Below the pieces are notes generated by a model, which saw only the letters and a program-made list of their open reading frames with translations, had not been told where the DNA came from and made no database searches. Below are positions 1-4,571 of a stretch of 5,344 bases of DNA, piece by piece. Position numbers and translations under genes: made by a program. Position 1 is the stretch's first letter. Every line of letters begins with the position of its first letter. This DNA comes from Lachnospiraceae bacterium (GTDB taxonomy: Bacteria; Bacillota; Clostridia; Lachnospirales; Lachnospiraceae), in the NCBI GenBank assembly GCA_017404585.1, contig JAFRCB010000212.1, positions 1-5,344 on the forward strand. The letters are read 5' to 3'.

Positions 1-148
1 GGACACCGGTAGCGAGAAGGAGCCGCAGCATCCAGCGTTCCTCGTCAATGCGGCGATTTCCGACGAAATAAATACATATTGCAAGCAGAATAACGAAGAG
101 CGATCCCCATAATTCCAGTGCGATAAATACTTGAAGAGATGTTGGCAT
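1..148 (-). CDS. N-terminus of a membrane protein (partial, possibly a membrane sensor)
   Basis: This open frame starts at an ATG (complement of 146-148) and stays open to the left edge, giving 49 residues beginning MPTSLQVFIALELWG. An AGGGAG Shine-Dalgarno (complement of 155-160) lies 6 nt upstream, which fixes the start. Residues about 7-29 form one hydrophobic segment (FIALELWGSLFVILLAICIYFV). A charged turn (GNRRIDEERW) follows, then the beginning of what looks like a second membrane segment (MLRLLLATGV). Two closely spaced N-terminal helices with a short charged loop resemble the multi-helix sensor regions in front of GGDEF or GHKL-kinase domains in Clostridia. That is only a resemblance, because no catalytic domain is inside the window. 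The gene is divergent from the DUF2232 gene to the right and has its own promoter and structured leader. That it is a coding region is well supported; its function is not known from this window. Confidence 0.72.
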   Translation of the reverse strand, partial: MPTSLQVFIALELWGSLFVILLAICIYFVGNRRIDEERWMLRLLLATGV

Positions 149-170
149 ATGATTCTCCCTGACAGATATT

Positions 171-203
171 CAGAGCGTGTGACGATTCCTCTGCCACGCT
201 CTG
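171..203 (-). promoter_or_regulatory. Leader stem-loop (perfect 9-bp inverted repeat) upstream of the minus-strand membrane gene
   Basis: CAGAGCGTG at 171-179 is the exact reverse complement of CACGCTCTG at 195-203, with a 15-nt loop. It lies in the predicted 5' leader, between the minus-strand promoter (223-250) and the Shine-Dalgarno (155-160), ending 10 nt from the latter. On the transcript the loop carries a second GCAGAG, so two 5' arms could compete for the same CTCTG 3' arm. It could be a regulatory RNA hairpin or a DNA operator for a dimeric regulator; the sequence does not decide between them. There is no T-tract after it, so it is not a simple terminator. Confidence 0.5.
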
Positions 204-222
204 CAATGCGGCATCTGTACGT

Positions 223-250
223 ATTATACCATTTTCAATCTATTTGTATA
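223..250 (-). promoter_or_regulatory. Sigma-A-type promoter for the minus-strand membrane gene
   Basis: Read on the minus strand, a perfect TATAAT -10 (complement of 223-228) is preceded, after a 16-nt spacer, by TATACA (complement of 245-250, 4 of 6 matches to TTGACA). Transcription would begin near 216 and give a leader of about 68 nt. The perfect -10 makes this the best promoter for the gene ending at 148. The same AT-rich block also contains a weak TATAAA on the plus strand (249-254) that could serve the divergent DUF2232 gene. Confidence 0.6.
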
Positions 251-346
251 TAAACTGAAGCGAACATTGCAATCTGAAACTGTTGATGGCCTTTTACCGG
301 AACAATTTATTTGCTAAATATACCCGGCGGTTGTATAGTATGTAAT

Positions 347-1300
347 ATGGATAAGATGAATAACAATACATTAAGAATAACGACAGGAGCGATGATTCTC
401 GCGATCTTCGCCATGCTTCTCCTTCTGAACCGCCAGACCGGCGGTGTTTTCGAGGGCTTTTTTATTTACATACTGCCAGTTCCCATGGTCATTTATTCGG
501 CCAAATTTGACTGGAAGAGCGGTCTTATGGTATTTGCCGGAATGTGCGCGTTCTCACTCTTTTTCGGAACGCTGACATCCATTTTCTATGCGGTGTCATC
601 GGCCCTTCTCGGCCTCATTTTCGGTGTGTGCCTGTACAAGAAGATCGATATGACGATTACGATGTTCATTGTCATGGGCATAGCGGGAGTGCTCAGCGTG
701 ATCAGTAACGTCGCGCTGGCTTCAGTCTTCGGCTACAATCTGGCCGAGGATATAGCGCTTATGCAGAATTCGATGGTGGAGGCACTTGCCAAGGCCAATG
801 TCGATGCTGCCAGCGGTCCGTATGCAATCATTTTCAGCGACAGCTCCATGTTACAGCTCTTTATTATCAGTATGGTCCTCGCAGGCCTTTTGGACGGCTT
901 TATCGTATATCAGCTGAGCATTATGATACTGAAGAGACTGCATTATTCAATCGAGAAGCCAAGGCCGGTCTCCGAGATATATCCGCCCAAGTGGACAGGT
1001 GTTGCTGCAGTCATCGCCTATGTTTACGGCTCGACGGTCTTCCTGAACCCGAATTCTACGCATGCCGCTCAGAGCGTGGGGCAGACACTATGGGTCGTGG
1101 GGTCTCTGTATCTTGCGGCTTTCGGAATTATAGCTGCAGCGCTTTTCATGAAAAGAAGACTCCGCTTTAACCGGTTGGCAGCAACACTGCTCTGCGTACT
1201 CTGCATGTTCATATTTCCGCAGGTGCTGATCATTCTGGGACTCATGTATATCTCCTTCAGTCTGCATGACCGCATACTTGAACCTGTCAGGATTCGTTAG
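347..1300 (+). CDS. DUF2232/YybS-type polytopic membrane protein
   Basis: This 317-residue protein is very hydrophobic, with about nine likely membrane segments near residues 11-28, 36-52, 58-74, 78-97, 103-128, 169-195, 216-234, 248-268 and 277-305. An extracytoplasmic or cytoplasmic loop of about 40 residues (129-168, acidic and Ala/Met rich) separates two halves. The layout, the early LLLLNRQTGG turn and the IYILPVPMVIYSAKF segment fit the DUF2232 (YybS-like) family of predicted membrane proteins, whose function is not established. In Bacilli that gene often sits beside gdpP/yybT and rplI; here it does not. The frame is open from a TTG at 311, but that codon lacks a ribosome site. ATG at 347 or 356 gives the more usual short polar N-terminus before helix 1, so I chose 347. 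None of the candidate starts has a convincing Shine-Dalgarno. The stop is TAG, and no intrinsic terminator is visible after it. Family assignment is from memory of the pattern, so moderately sure. Confidence 0.8.
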   Translation: MDKMNNNTLRITTGAMILAIFAMLLLLNRQTGGVFEGFFIYILPVPMVIYSAKFDWKSGLMVFAGMCAFSLFFGTLTSIFYAVSSALLGLIFGVCLYKKIDMTITMFIVMGIAGVLSVISNVALASVFGYNLAEDIALMQNSMVEALAKANVDAASGPYAIIFSDSSMLQLFIISMVLAGLLDGFIVYQLSIMILKRLHYSIEKPRPVSEIYPPKWTGVAAVIAYVYGSTVFLNPNSTHAAQSVGQTLWVVGSLYLAAFGIIAAALFMKRRLRFNRLAATLLCVLCMFIFPQVLIILGLMYISFSLHDRILEPVRIR

Positions 1301-1398
1301 GATAGTTCAGCCAGTCGGTTATGGAGATCGGGAATTCGGCGCAAATATCATCTCTTTTAAAAAACATTGGCGAAAGTGTGCAAATCAGCGCGAATAAA

Positions 1399-1407
1399 TG
1401 GTATACT
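1399..1407 (+). promoter_or_regulatory. Extended -10 promoter for the cytidylate-kinase-like gene
   Basis: TGGTATACT at 1399-1407 is an extended -10 element (TGn followed by TATACT, 5 of 6). The -35 position 17 nt upstream (1379-1384, TGCAAA) is poor, which is usual when an extended -10 is present. Transcription would start near 1414, about 50 nt before the start codon. It indicates that the gene at 1463 is not simply read through from the membrane-protein gene ending at 1300. Confidence 0.5.
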
Positions 1408-1417
1408 TACAACAGAG

Positions 1418-1443
1418 TTCCGGTTCACGGAATAATTAATTAT
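1418..1443 (+). repeat. Small inverted repeat plus 12-bp palindrome in the leader of the cytidylate-kinase-like gene
   Basis: TTCCG (1418-1422) and CGGAA (1428-1432) form a 5-bp hairpin with a GTTCA loop. It abuts a perfect 12-bp palindrome, ATAATTAATTAT (1432-1443). Both lie between the predicted transcription start and the Shine-Dalgarno. An AT-only palindrome of this size can occur by chance, so a role as an operator is only a possibility. Confidence 0.3.
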
Positions 1444-1462
1444 CAGCAAATGAGGCAAGGAT

Positions 1463-2065
1463 ATGTCTGAGATAAAAATACCTGTGATTACAATCAATCG
1501 TCAGTATGCGGCGTACGGAAGGACGATCGCAGCAAAAGTTTCGGAGAAACTCGCTATTCCGTATTATGACAAGGATTTTGTAAAGAAGACTGTCGCGGAG
1601 AGCGGATATGATCTTGACGCGATCCTGAAGGACGGAGAGGATATTACGTCCAGGAGCAGGTTCGTGAACGCGATTATGAATATTGCTGTAGGAAGCTATC
1701 CGGATTACGTCAAGAAGATTTATGAAGCCGAGAAAGAAGTCATTCTGGAGCTTGCAAAGTCACCGTGCATTATCGTCGGCCGCTGTGCCAACTATGTGCT
1801 GCAGGAAGCGGGAATCCCTTCGTTCGACGTATTCTGCTACGGCGATCTTGAAAAGAGAAAAATTCATGCGGCTGAGCTCGATGAGGCGCAGGGAAAGGAT
1901 ATCTCCAAGTACATAGAGCAGCGCGATACGTACAGGAACAATTTCTACAAGACATTTGTGGGAACGGATATTGATGACTGCACGCGCTATACGATCTGTC
2001 TCGACACGTGCACGATATCTCCGGATACCTGTGCGGATATTATTGTAAGACTGGTCTCTGAGTAA
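1463..2065 (+). CDS. Cytidylate kinase-like family protein
   Basis: A 200-residue cytoplasmic protein of the cytidylate-kinase-like group (PF13189 type) that is abundant in Clostridia. The group is related to nucleoside monophosphate kinases (CMP + ATP to CDP + ADP in the true enzymes), but its own substrate is unknown. Supporting features are the N-terminal strand and nucleotide-loop region (ITINRQYAAYGRTIA, residues 9-23), AIPYYDKDFVKK (31-42), the family hallmark CIIVGRCANYVL (102-113), and a lid-like charged segment RDTYRNNFYKTF (154-165). The length suits the family. The loop is odd: relatives usually read G-S/A-G-G-R, whereas this has A16-A17-Y18-G19-R20 and no Walker lysine. The ATG start is supported by GAGG (1452-1455) 7 nt upstream and AAGGA closer in. 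It has its own promoter and terminator, so it is probably monocistronic. The family call is confident; catalytic activity on CMP is not. Confidence 0.88.
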   Translation: MSEIKIPVITINRQYAAYGRTIAAKVSEKLAIPYYDKDFVKKTVAESGYDLDAILKDGEDITSRSRFVNAIMNIAVGSYPDYVKKIYEAEKEVILELAKSPCIIVGRCANYVLQEAGIPSFDVFCYGDLEKRKIHAAELDEAQGKDISKYIEQRDTYRNNFYKTFVGTDIDDCTRYTICLDTCTISPDTCADIIVRLVSE

Positions 2066-2137
2066 ATAATCCGACAGATAGTTTCTGCCGGGAAATAATA
2101 TTGAAATAGAGGTGGGGGGCATCTCATATTTAAAATT

Positions 2138-2172
2138 GGCTGTCGCGCAGATTTGGCGGCAGCCTTTTTTTT
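2138..2172 (+). terminator. Intrinsic terminator of the cytidylate-kinase-like gene
   Basis: GGCTGTCGC (2138-2146) pairs with GCGGCAGCC (2156-2164), giving nine base pairs including one G-U, with a 9-nt loop and an uninterrupted run of eight T at 2165-2172. It lies 72 nt after the TAA stop. This is a textbook rho-independent terminator in the plus direction. Confidence 0.92.
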
Positions 2173-2195
2173 GCAGCACCAACTCACAGTTCAGA

Positions 2196-2456
2196 CAGGC
2201 TGTGGTTAAGTGCAGGCAGTACTATGGCCATGAATGAAGGCACGGTTAAGGCAGGCTGCGCCAGAACTTCACTTCCGGGAGCAAAGCATCCATCTTCGTG
2301 AGAAAAACATTGTGGGTCCGACCGAGATATCAAAGACGCGTAAGCGTCTTTAAGATCGCAGGGTAGGACCCACGTTTTTCGATGAAGATGATGTTTGCTG
2401 CCGGTTTCAGGATCTTCGCTGCAGCCTGCCGGCTTCAAGTGTTTCGCTGCAGCCTG
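2196..2456. repeat. Nested imperfect palindrome filling the convergent intergenic region
   Basis: The spacer between the two convergent genes contains no credible gene but is a large inverted repeat centred near 2341. Paired arms from the centre outward are: 2332-2339 with 2344-2351 (8 bp, GTAA loop); 2326-2328 with 2355-2357 (3 bp); 2321-2323 with 2362-2364 (3 bp); 2312-2319 with 2366-2373 (8 bp); 2303-2308 with 2374-2379 (6 bp); 2291-2297 with 2384-2390 (7 bp); 2287-2289 with 2391-2393 (3 bp); 2280-2285 with 2394-2399 (6 bp); 2275-2278 with 2401-2404 (4 bp); 2250-2259 with 2421-2430 (10 bp). Small internal loops separate them. A further outer pair, CAGGCTG at 2196-2202 with CAGCCTG at 2450-2456, lies beyond. 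The left flank also repeats GGTTAAG (2204-2210 and 2244-2250). The core works as a terminator, but the extended symmetry is more than termination needs and suggests a mobile or dispersed palindromic element or a structured RNA. No transposase or target duplication was seen. Confidence 0.65.
2303..2379. terminator. Bidirectional terminator-like hairpin between the convergent genes
   Basis: GTGGGTCC (2312-2319) and GGACCCAC (2366-2373) form a perfect 8-bp stem. An A-tract on the left (AAAAAC, 2303-2308) and a T-tract on the right (GTTTTT, 2374-2379) flank it, the layout expected for a terminator that works both ways. An internal hairpin, AAAGACGC-GTAA-GCGTCTTT (2332-2351), caps it. Read on the minus strand it ends the GH32 transcript about 95-165 nt after its stop codon, although AAT and G separate stem and T-tract in that direction. 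Since the plus-strand gene already has its own terminator at 2138-2172, the main job is probably to end the GH32 mRNA. Confidence 0.7.
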
Positions 2457-2460
2457 CCGG
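2415..2460. repeat. Two exact 18-bp direct repeats beside the GH32 stop codon
   Basis: TTCGCTGCAGCCTGCCGG occurs at 2415-2432 and again at 2443-2460, a 28-bp period, ending 6 bp before the GH32 stop codon. A shortened third version lacking the middle (TTTGCTG-CCGG, 2394-2404) precedes them, so the block looks like a degenerate tandem array of about 2.5 units. The motif's inverse (GGCAGGCTGC) is the left arm of the neighbouring palindrome at 2250-2259. Confidence 0.8.
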
Positions 2461-2466
2461 TGCCGA

Positions 2467-3924
2467 TTATACGATGAAGTTGTCCTCTACAGACGGCTTC
2501 AGCGTCCAGATCTTAACGCTGCCGTTGTCTGTGATCGTGTAGTTATGCTCGTCAGCTTCCGGATAGATGTGAGCGGTGAAGGTCTCCTCGCCGTCATTTG
2601 CGAAAATCTCGAAGGAGCATCTGTCGATCATGATGCGCAGCTTCTTCAGATCGCTGGTCAGCGGCATGTCAAGTGTCTCGCCGACGTTCTCGTTGAAGCG
2701 CTTGTTCATGCCGGCCTTGCACACTGTGATGACCTTGGATGCAGCGTCATAGTGAAGTGTGACACCGCCCGTGCCGTCAGCTTTTGTGAAGAGATTGAAG
2801 TCGGCATCGCCGCCTGTGAAGCAGGCCTCGACCTCGCAGAATGCCGGGAGCTTGCCTTCCGCTGCGATTTCCTCATCACGGAGGGATGTGATCTCCGGAA
2901 TCGGGTTCTGAATCAGGCGGTCACCGCATAGGCGGACTTCACGCATAAGGCTCATGCTGCCTTCCCACTCTTCCGGCTCTGTGCAGTAATGGTTGTCCGG
3001 GAGACCGATCCATCCGACAAGGATGGCTTTTTCCGGATCGCCGACATTTGCAGCGAACTGAGCTGCGTAGAAGTCGAAACCGAAGTCGAGATACTGATAA
3101 CCGGACTCCGGTGTGAAGGTCAGGGTATCGTAGTCCATCTTGCCGACGATGTATACGTTGTGGTTCGTGCTCTCTGCACGGCCAGGAAGTTTTGTATACT
3201 GAGGTGAGAAGATCAGGACGTCCTTGCCGCTGATATTGACGATGCACGGGCATTCCCACATGCCACCGAAATCTTCAAATCCGGGTACGTTCAGCTGGCC
3301 TGCGAATTTCCATCCTTCAAGGAGCTTATCGGATTCATAGATCAGAGCCGTTCCCTTCTTGTCGAGGGTCTGAGCGCCGATGAAGATAAAGTATTTATTC
3401 TTTTCCGGAACATAGATGACCTTCGGATCTCTCTGATGCTCGCTGTAGTCGTCGCGCGGTCCGAAAAGCGGCTCCGGCAGCTTCTTCGGCTGGCCGTCCG
3501 GGCCGAGAATAGCGGCACATGTGTACGGCGTTCTCACCCAGTTCTCATCTCTGTGGTTGCCTGTATAGAACATGTAGAGGTCTTCTCCGTCAGAAATAGC
3601 GGAGCCTGAATGGCAGCCTTTGTTGTCATAGATCGTGTCCGGCCACATGCCGACACCGGCATTTTTCCAGTGGACAAGGTCTGTTGAGACTGCGTGATAC
3701 CAGTATTTAAGTCCATGGACTGCGCCCCACGGGCACCACTGATAGTACAGATGCCATGTTCCCTTGTAGTAGGCGAAGTCGTTCGGATCACTGGAAAGAC
3801 CGGTCATCGGCTGTACATGGTATTTCTGACGGTAGTTGGATGTCTGGATACGATCATAGAGATCTTTGATTTCATCCGCGCTCTGCAGCACTCTGTAGCG
3901 CTCTTCAAGAGTCCATTGTTTCAA
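2467..3924 (-). CDS. Glycoside hydrolase family 32 beta-fructosidase (sucrose or sucrose-6-phosphate hydrolase type)
   Basis: A complete 485-residue GH32 enzyme that would release fructose from sucrose, sucrose-6-phosphate or short fructans by a retaining mechanism. No signal peptide is present, so it acts in the cytoplasm. The five-bladed catalytic domain covers about residues 30-345 and the C-terminal beta-sandwich about 350-480. Catalytic positions are the nucleophile Asp46 in GLSSDPND, the RDP motif in EHQRDPK (Asp166) and the acid/base Glu224 in MWECPC. HSGSA, DFYAAQ and GWIGLP are further family landmarks, and the FEIFANDGEETFT stretch is typical of the sandwich domain. The nucleophile motif is unusual: the common form is NDPNG, here SDPND. 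I start at TTG (complement of 3922-3924), 8 nt after a perfect AGGAGG; the upstream GTG at 3931-3933 overlaps that site and cannot be used with it. The gene stands alone, with no sugar transporter, PTS component, fructokinase or LacI regulator next to it, so sucrose versus sucrose-6-phosphate as substrate is undecided. Confidence 0.95.
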   Translation of the reverse strand: MKQWTLEERYRVLQSADEIKDLYDRIQTSNYRQKYHVQPMTGLSSDPNDFAYYKGTWHLYYQWCPWGAVHGLKYWYHAVSTDLVHWKNAGVGMWPDTIYDNKGCHSGSAISDGEDLYMFYTGNHRDENWVRTPYTCAAILGPDGQPKKLPEPLFGPRDDYSEHQRDPKVIYVPEKNKYFIFIGAQTLDKKGTALIYESDKLLEGWKFAGQLNVPGFEDFGGMWECPCIVNISGKDVLIFSPQYTKLPGRAESTNHNVYIVGKMDYDTLTFTPESGYQYLDFGFDFYAAQFAANVGDPEKAILVGWIGLPDNHYCTEPEEWEGSMSLMREVRLCGDRLIQNPIPEITSLRDEEIAAEGKLPAFCEVEACFTGGDADFNLFTKADGTGGVTLHYDAASKVITVCKAGMNKRFNENVGETLDMPLTSDLKKLRIMIDRCSFEIFANDGEETFTAHIYPEADEHNYTITDNGSVKIWTLKPSVEDNFIV

Positions 3925-3932
3925 GGTAGCCA

Positions 3933-3938
3933 CCTCCT
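3933..3938 (-). promoter_or_regulatory. Ribosome binding site that sets the GH32 start
   Basis: AGGAGG on the minus strand (complement of 3933-3938) is a perfect Shine-Dalgarno and sits 8 nt from TTG at 3922-3924. Its last G is the first base of the in-frame GTG, which rules out that GTG as the start and makes the protein three residues shorter than the longest open frame. Confidence 0.85.
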
Positions 3939-3950
3939 AAGGATTTTTAT

Positions 3951-3962
3951 AACGTACGCGTT
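3951..3962. promoter_or_regulatory. AACG-TACG-CGTT near-palindrome in the GH32 leader (possible operator)
   Basis: AACG (3951-3954) and CGTT (3959-3962) are inverted around a TACG centre, about 30-40 nt downstream of the predicted GH32 transcription start and 12 bp from the Shine-Dalgarno. Short CG-centred palindromes are typical of LacI-family operators, which often control sucrose genes, but the arms here are only 4 bp and do not match the cre consensus well. This is a weak candidate. Confidence 0.25.
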
Positions 3963-3965
3963 CAA

Positions 3966-3986
3966 GGACTGCAGTTTATGCGGTCC
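3966..3986 (-). promoter_or_regulatory. 5'-end hairpin in the GH32 mRNA leader
   Basis: GGACTGCA (3966-3973) faces TGCGGTCC (3979-3986) around a 5-nt loop. In the minus-strand RNA the stem is GGAC/GUCC plus GCA/UGC with one C-A mismatch between them. It would lie within the first few nucleotides of the transcript started by the promoter at 3998-4026. A hairpin there commonly stabilises an mRNA, but it might also be part of an operator. Confidence 0.35.
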
Positions 3987-3997
3987 CACTATCCTAT

Positions 3998-4026
3998 ATT
4001 TTATATGAGTGTGGCAAAAATGACAA
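3998..4026 (-). promoter_or_regulatory. Strong sigma-A-type promoter for the GH32 gene
   Basis: On the minus strand TTGTCA (complement of 4021-4026, 5 of 6) is followed after exactly 17 nt by TAAAAT (complement of 3998-4003, 5 of 6). Upstream of the -35 come A/T tracts (4027-4043) that resemble an UP element. Predicted start is near 3991, giving a leader of roughly 65 nt. I see no clear operator overlapping the promoter itself. Confidence 0.75.
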
Positions 4027-4110
4027 TAAAAACAGCTTAAAAAGGGTCGGGATTGTGGAAAAATACATGGGGGAAAGGAGATTTTTAAAGGTTTTTTACG
4101 AATAAATACT

Positions 4111-4138
4111 GTTCTTTCATTGAAATTATTCAGTTCTT
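4111..4138. promoter_or_regulatory. GTTCTT direct repeats around the -35 of the XRE operon (candidate operator)
   Basis: CNGTTCTT occurs twice, with GTTCTT at 4111-4116 and 4133-4138. The 22-bp period is about two turns of the helix. One copy ends just upstream of the -35 and the other lies in the promoter spacer. Between them is a TGAA-ATTA-TTCA palindrome (4121-4132) that overlaps the -35. Their position suits binding by a repressor, and the XRE protein encoded downstream is the obvious candidate for autoregulation. This is inference from position and symmetry only. Confidence 0.35.
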
Positions 4139-4148
4139 ATACGATAAT
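4120..4148 (+). promoter_or_regulatory. Sigma-A-type promoter for the XRE regulator and carboxypeptidase operon
   Basis: TTGAAA (4120-4125, 5 of 6) and GATAAT (4143-4148, 5 of 6) are separated by exactly 17 nt. Transcription would start near 4155, about 55 nt before the ATG at 4211. It faces away from the GH32 promoter, whose -35 lies about 95 bp to the left. Confidence 0.72.
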
Positions 4149-4210
4149 GGGATAGAAATTAATACTGTAACGCTGAAATAGCCATTTTATAGTTGAGAGA
4201 GGGGTTCACT

Positions 4211-4558
4211 ATGATAATAAGCGAGAGAATTTTTCAGGTCCTGAAGGAGAAGGGAATATCCCAGAAAGACTTTGCAATGAAGACGGGTATCCCGCAGAGT
4301 ACGATCAGCGATTGGAAAGGCAAACATGTCAATCCGGCAGCGGATAAGATCATGGTCATCTGTGATGTTCTTGAAATAAGTCCGTCGGAGCTTCTGACGG
4401 GTACAGATGACAGCAGTAAGTGGAAAGTCGATTACGTTGTACTCAGGCGCGACTCGGCCGAGTACAGGCTCCTTCGAGATATCAATGAACTTCCCTCGCA
4501 CTACCGCGAGCGCGTGGTAGGGTATGTTGACGCATTGAAAATGACAGTGGAAGAATGA
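4211..4558 (+). CDS. XRE/Cro-CI family transcriptional regulator
   Basis: A 115-residue protein with an N-terminal helix-turn-helix domain of the XRE type (residues about 5-62). The positioning helix is SQKDFAMKTGI (17-27) and the recognition helix is PQSTISDWKGK (28-38); the domain ends in the classical ISPSELL segment (56-62). The C-terminal 50 residues are charged and probably helical (AEYRLLRDINELPSHYRERVVGYVDAL) and may serve for dimerisation. I see no ligand-binding or peptidase domain. The start is ATG 4211, with GAGAGAGGGG 6 nt upstream; an in-frame TTG at 4193 overlaps that purine-rich site and is rejected. The gene is the first of a two-gene operon, ending 13 bp before the carboxypeptidase start, so it may control that gene and itself. 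Control of the divergent GH32 gene is possible but less likely, given separate promoters. Confidence 0.9.
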   Translation: MIISERIFQVLKEKGISQKDFAMKTGIPQSTISDWKGKHVNPAADKIMVICDVLEISPSELLTGTDDSSKWKVDYVVLRRDSAEYRLLRDINELPSHYRERVVGYVDALKMTVEE

Positions 4559-4571
4559 TTCGGAGATATTA

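Noticed and set aside
1760..2182. 140-codon minus-strand frame opposite the cytidylate-kinase-like gene
   Set aside because: It begins beyond the intrinsic terminator, is antisense to a recognised family, and lacks a ribosome site.
2312..2373. tRNA-like or riboswitch-like fold at the core of the palindrome
   Set aside because: The outer 8-bp stem recalls an acceptor stem, but the inside is one long interrupted hairpin, with no T-loop or anticodon arm. It lies downstream of both genes, so a cis riboswitch makes no sense there.
2184..2438. 84-codon minus-strand frame in the convergent spacer
   Set aside because: Its sequence is dictated by the palindrome and direct repeats, it runs through the terminator hairpin, and it has no Shine-Dalgarno or recognisable domain.
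2415..2460. CRISPR array
   Set aside because: Only two exact 18-bp copies with a 10-bp gap are present. Repeat and spacer are both too short, and no cas gene is in the window.
2395..2931. 178-codon plus-strand frame opposite the 3' part of the GH32 gene
   Set aside because: It is antisense to conserved GH32 coding sequence, begins inside the palindrome and repeat block, and shows no known motif.
4066..4104. 12-codon open frame starting ATGGGGGAAAGG ahead of the XRE gene
   Set aside because: It has no adequate ribosome site, lies upstream of the predicted XRE promoter start, and is too short to support without conservation.
4193..4210. Upstream TTG start for the XRE regulator
   Set aside because: The TTG and following codons overlap the GAGAGAGGGG ribosome site, which is correctly spaced for the ATG at 4211.
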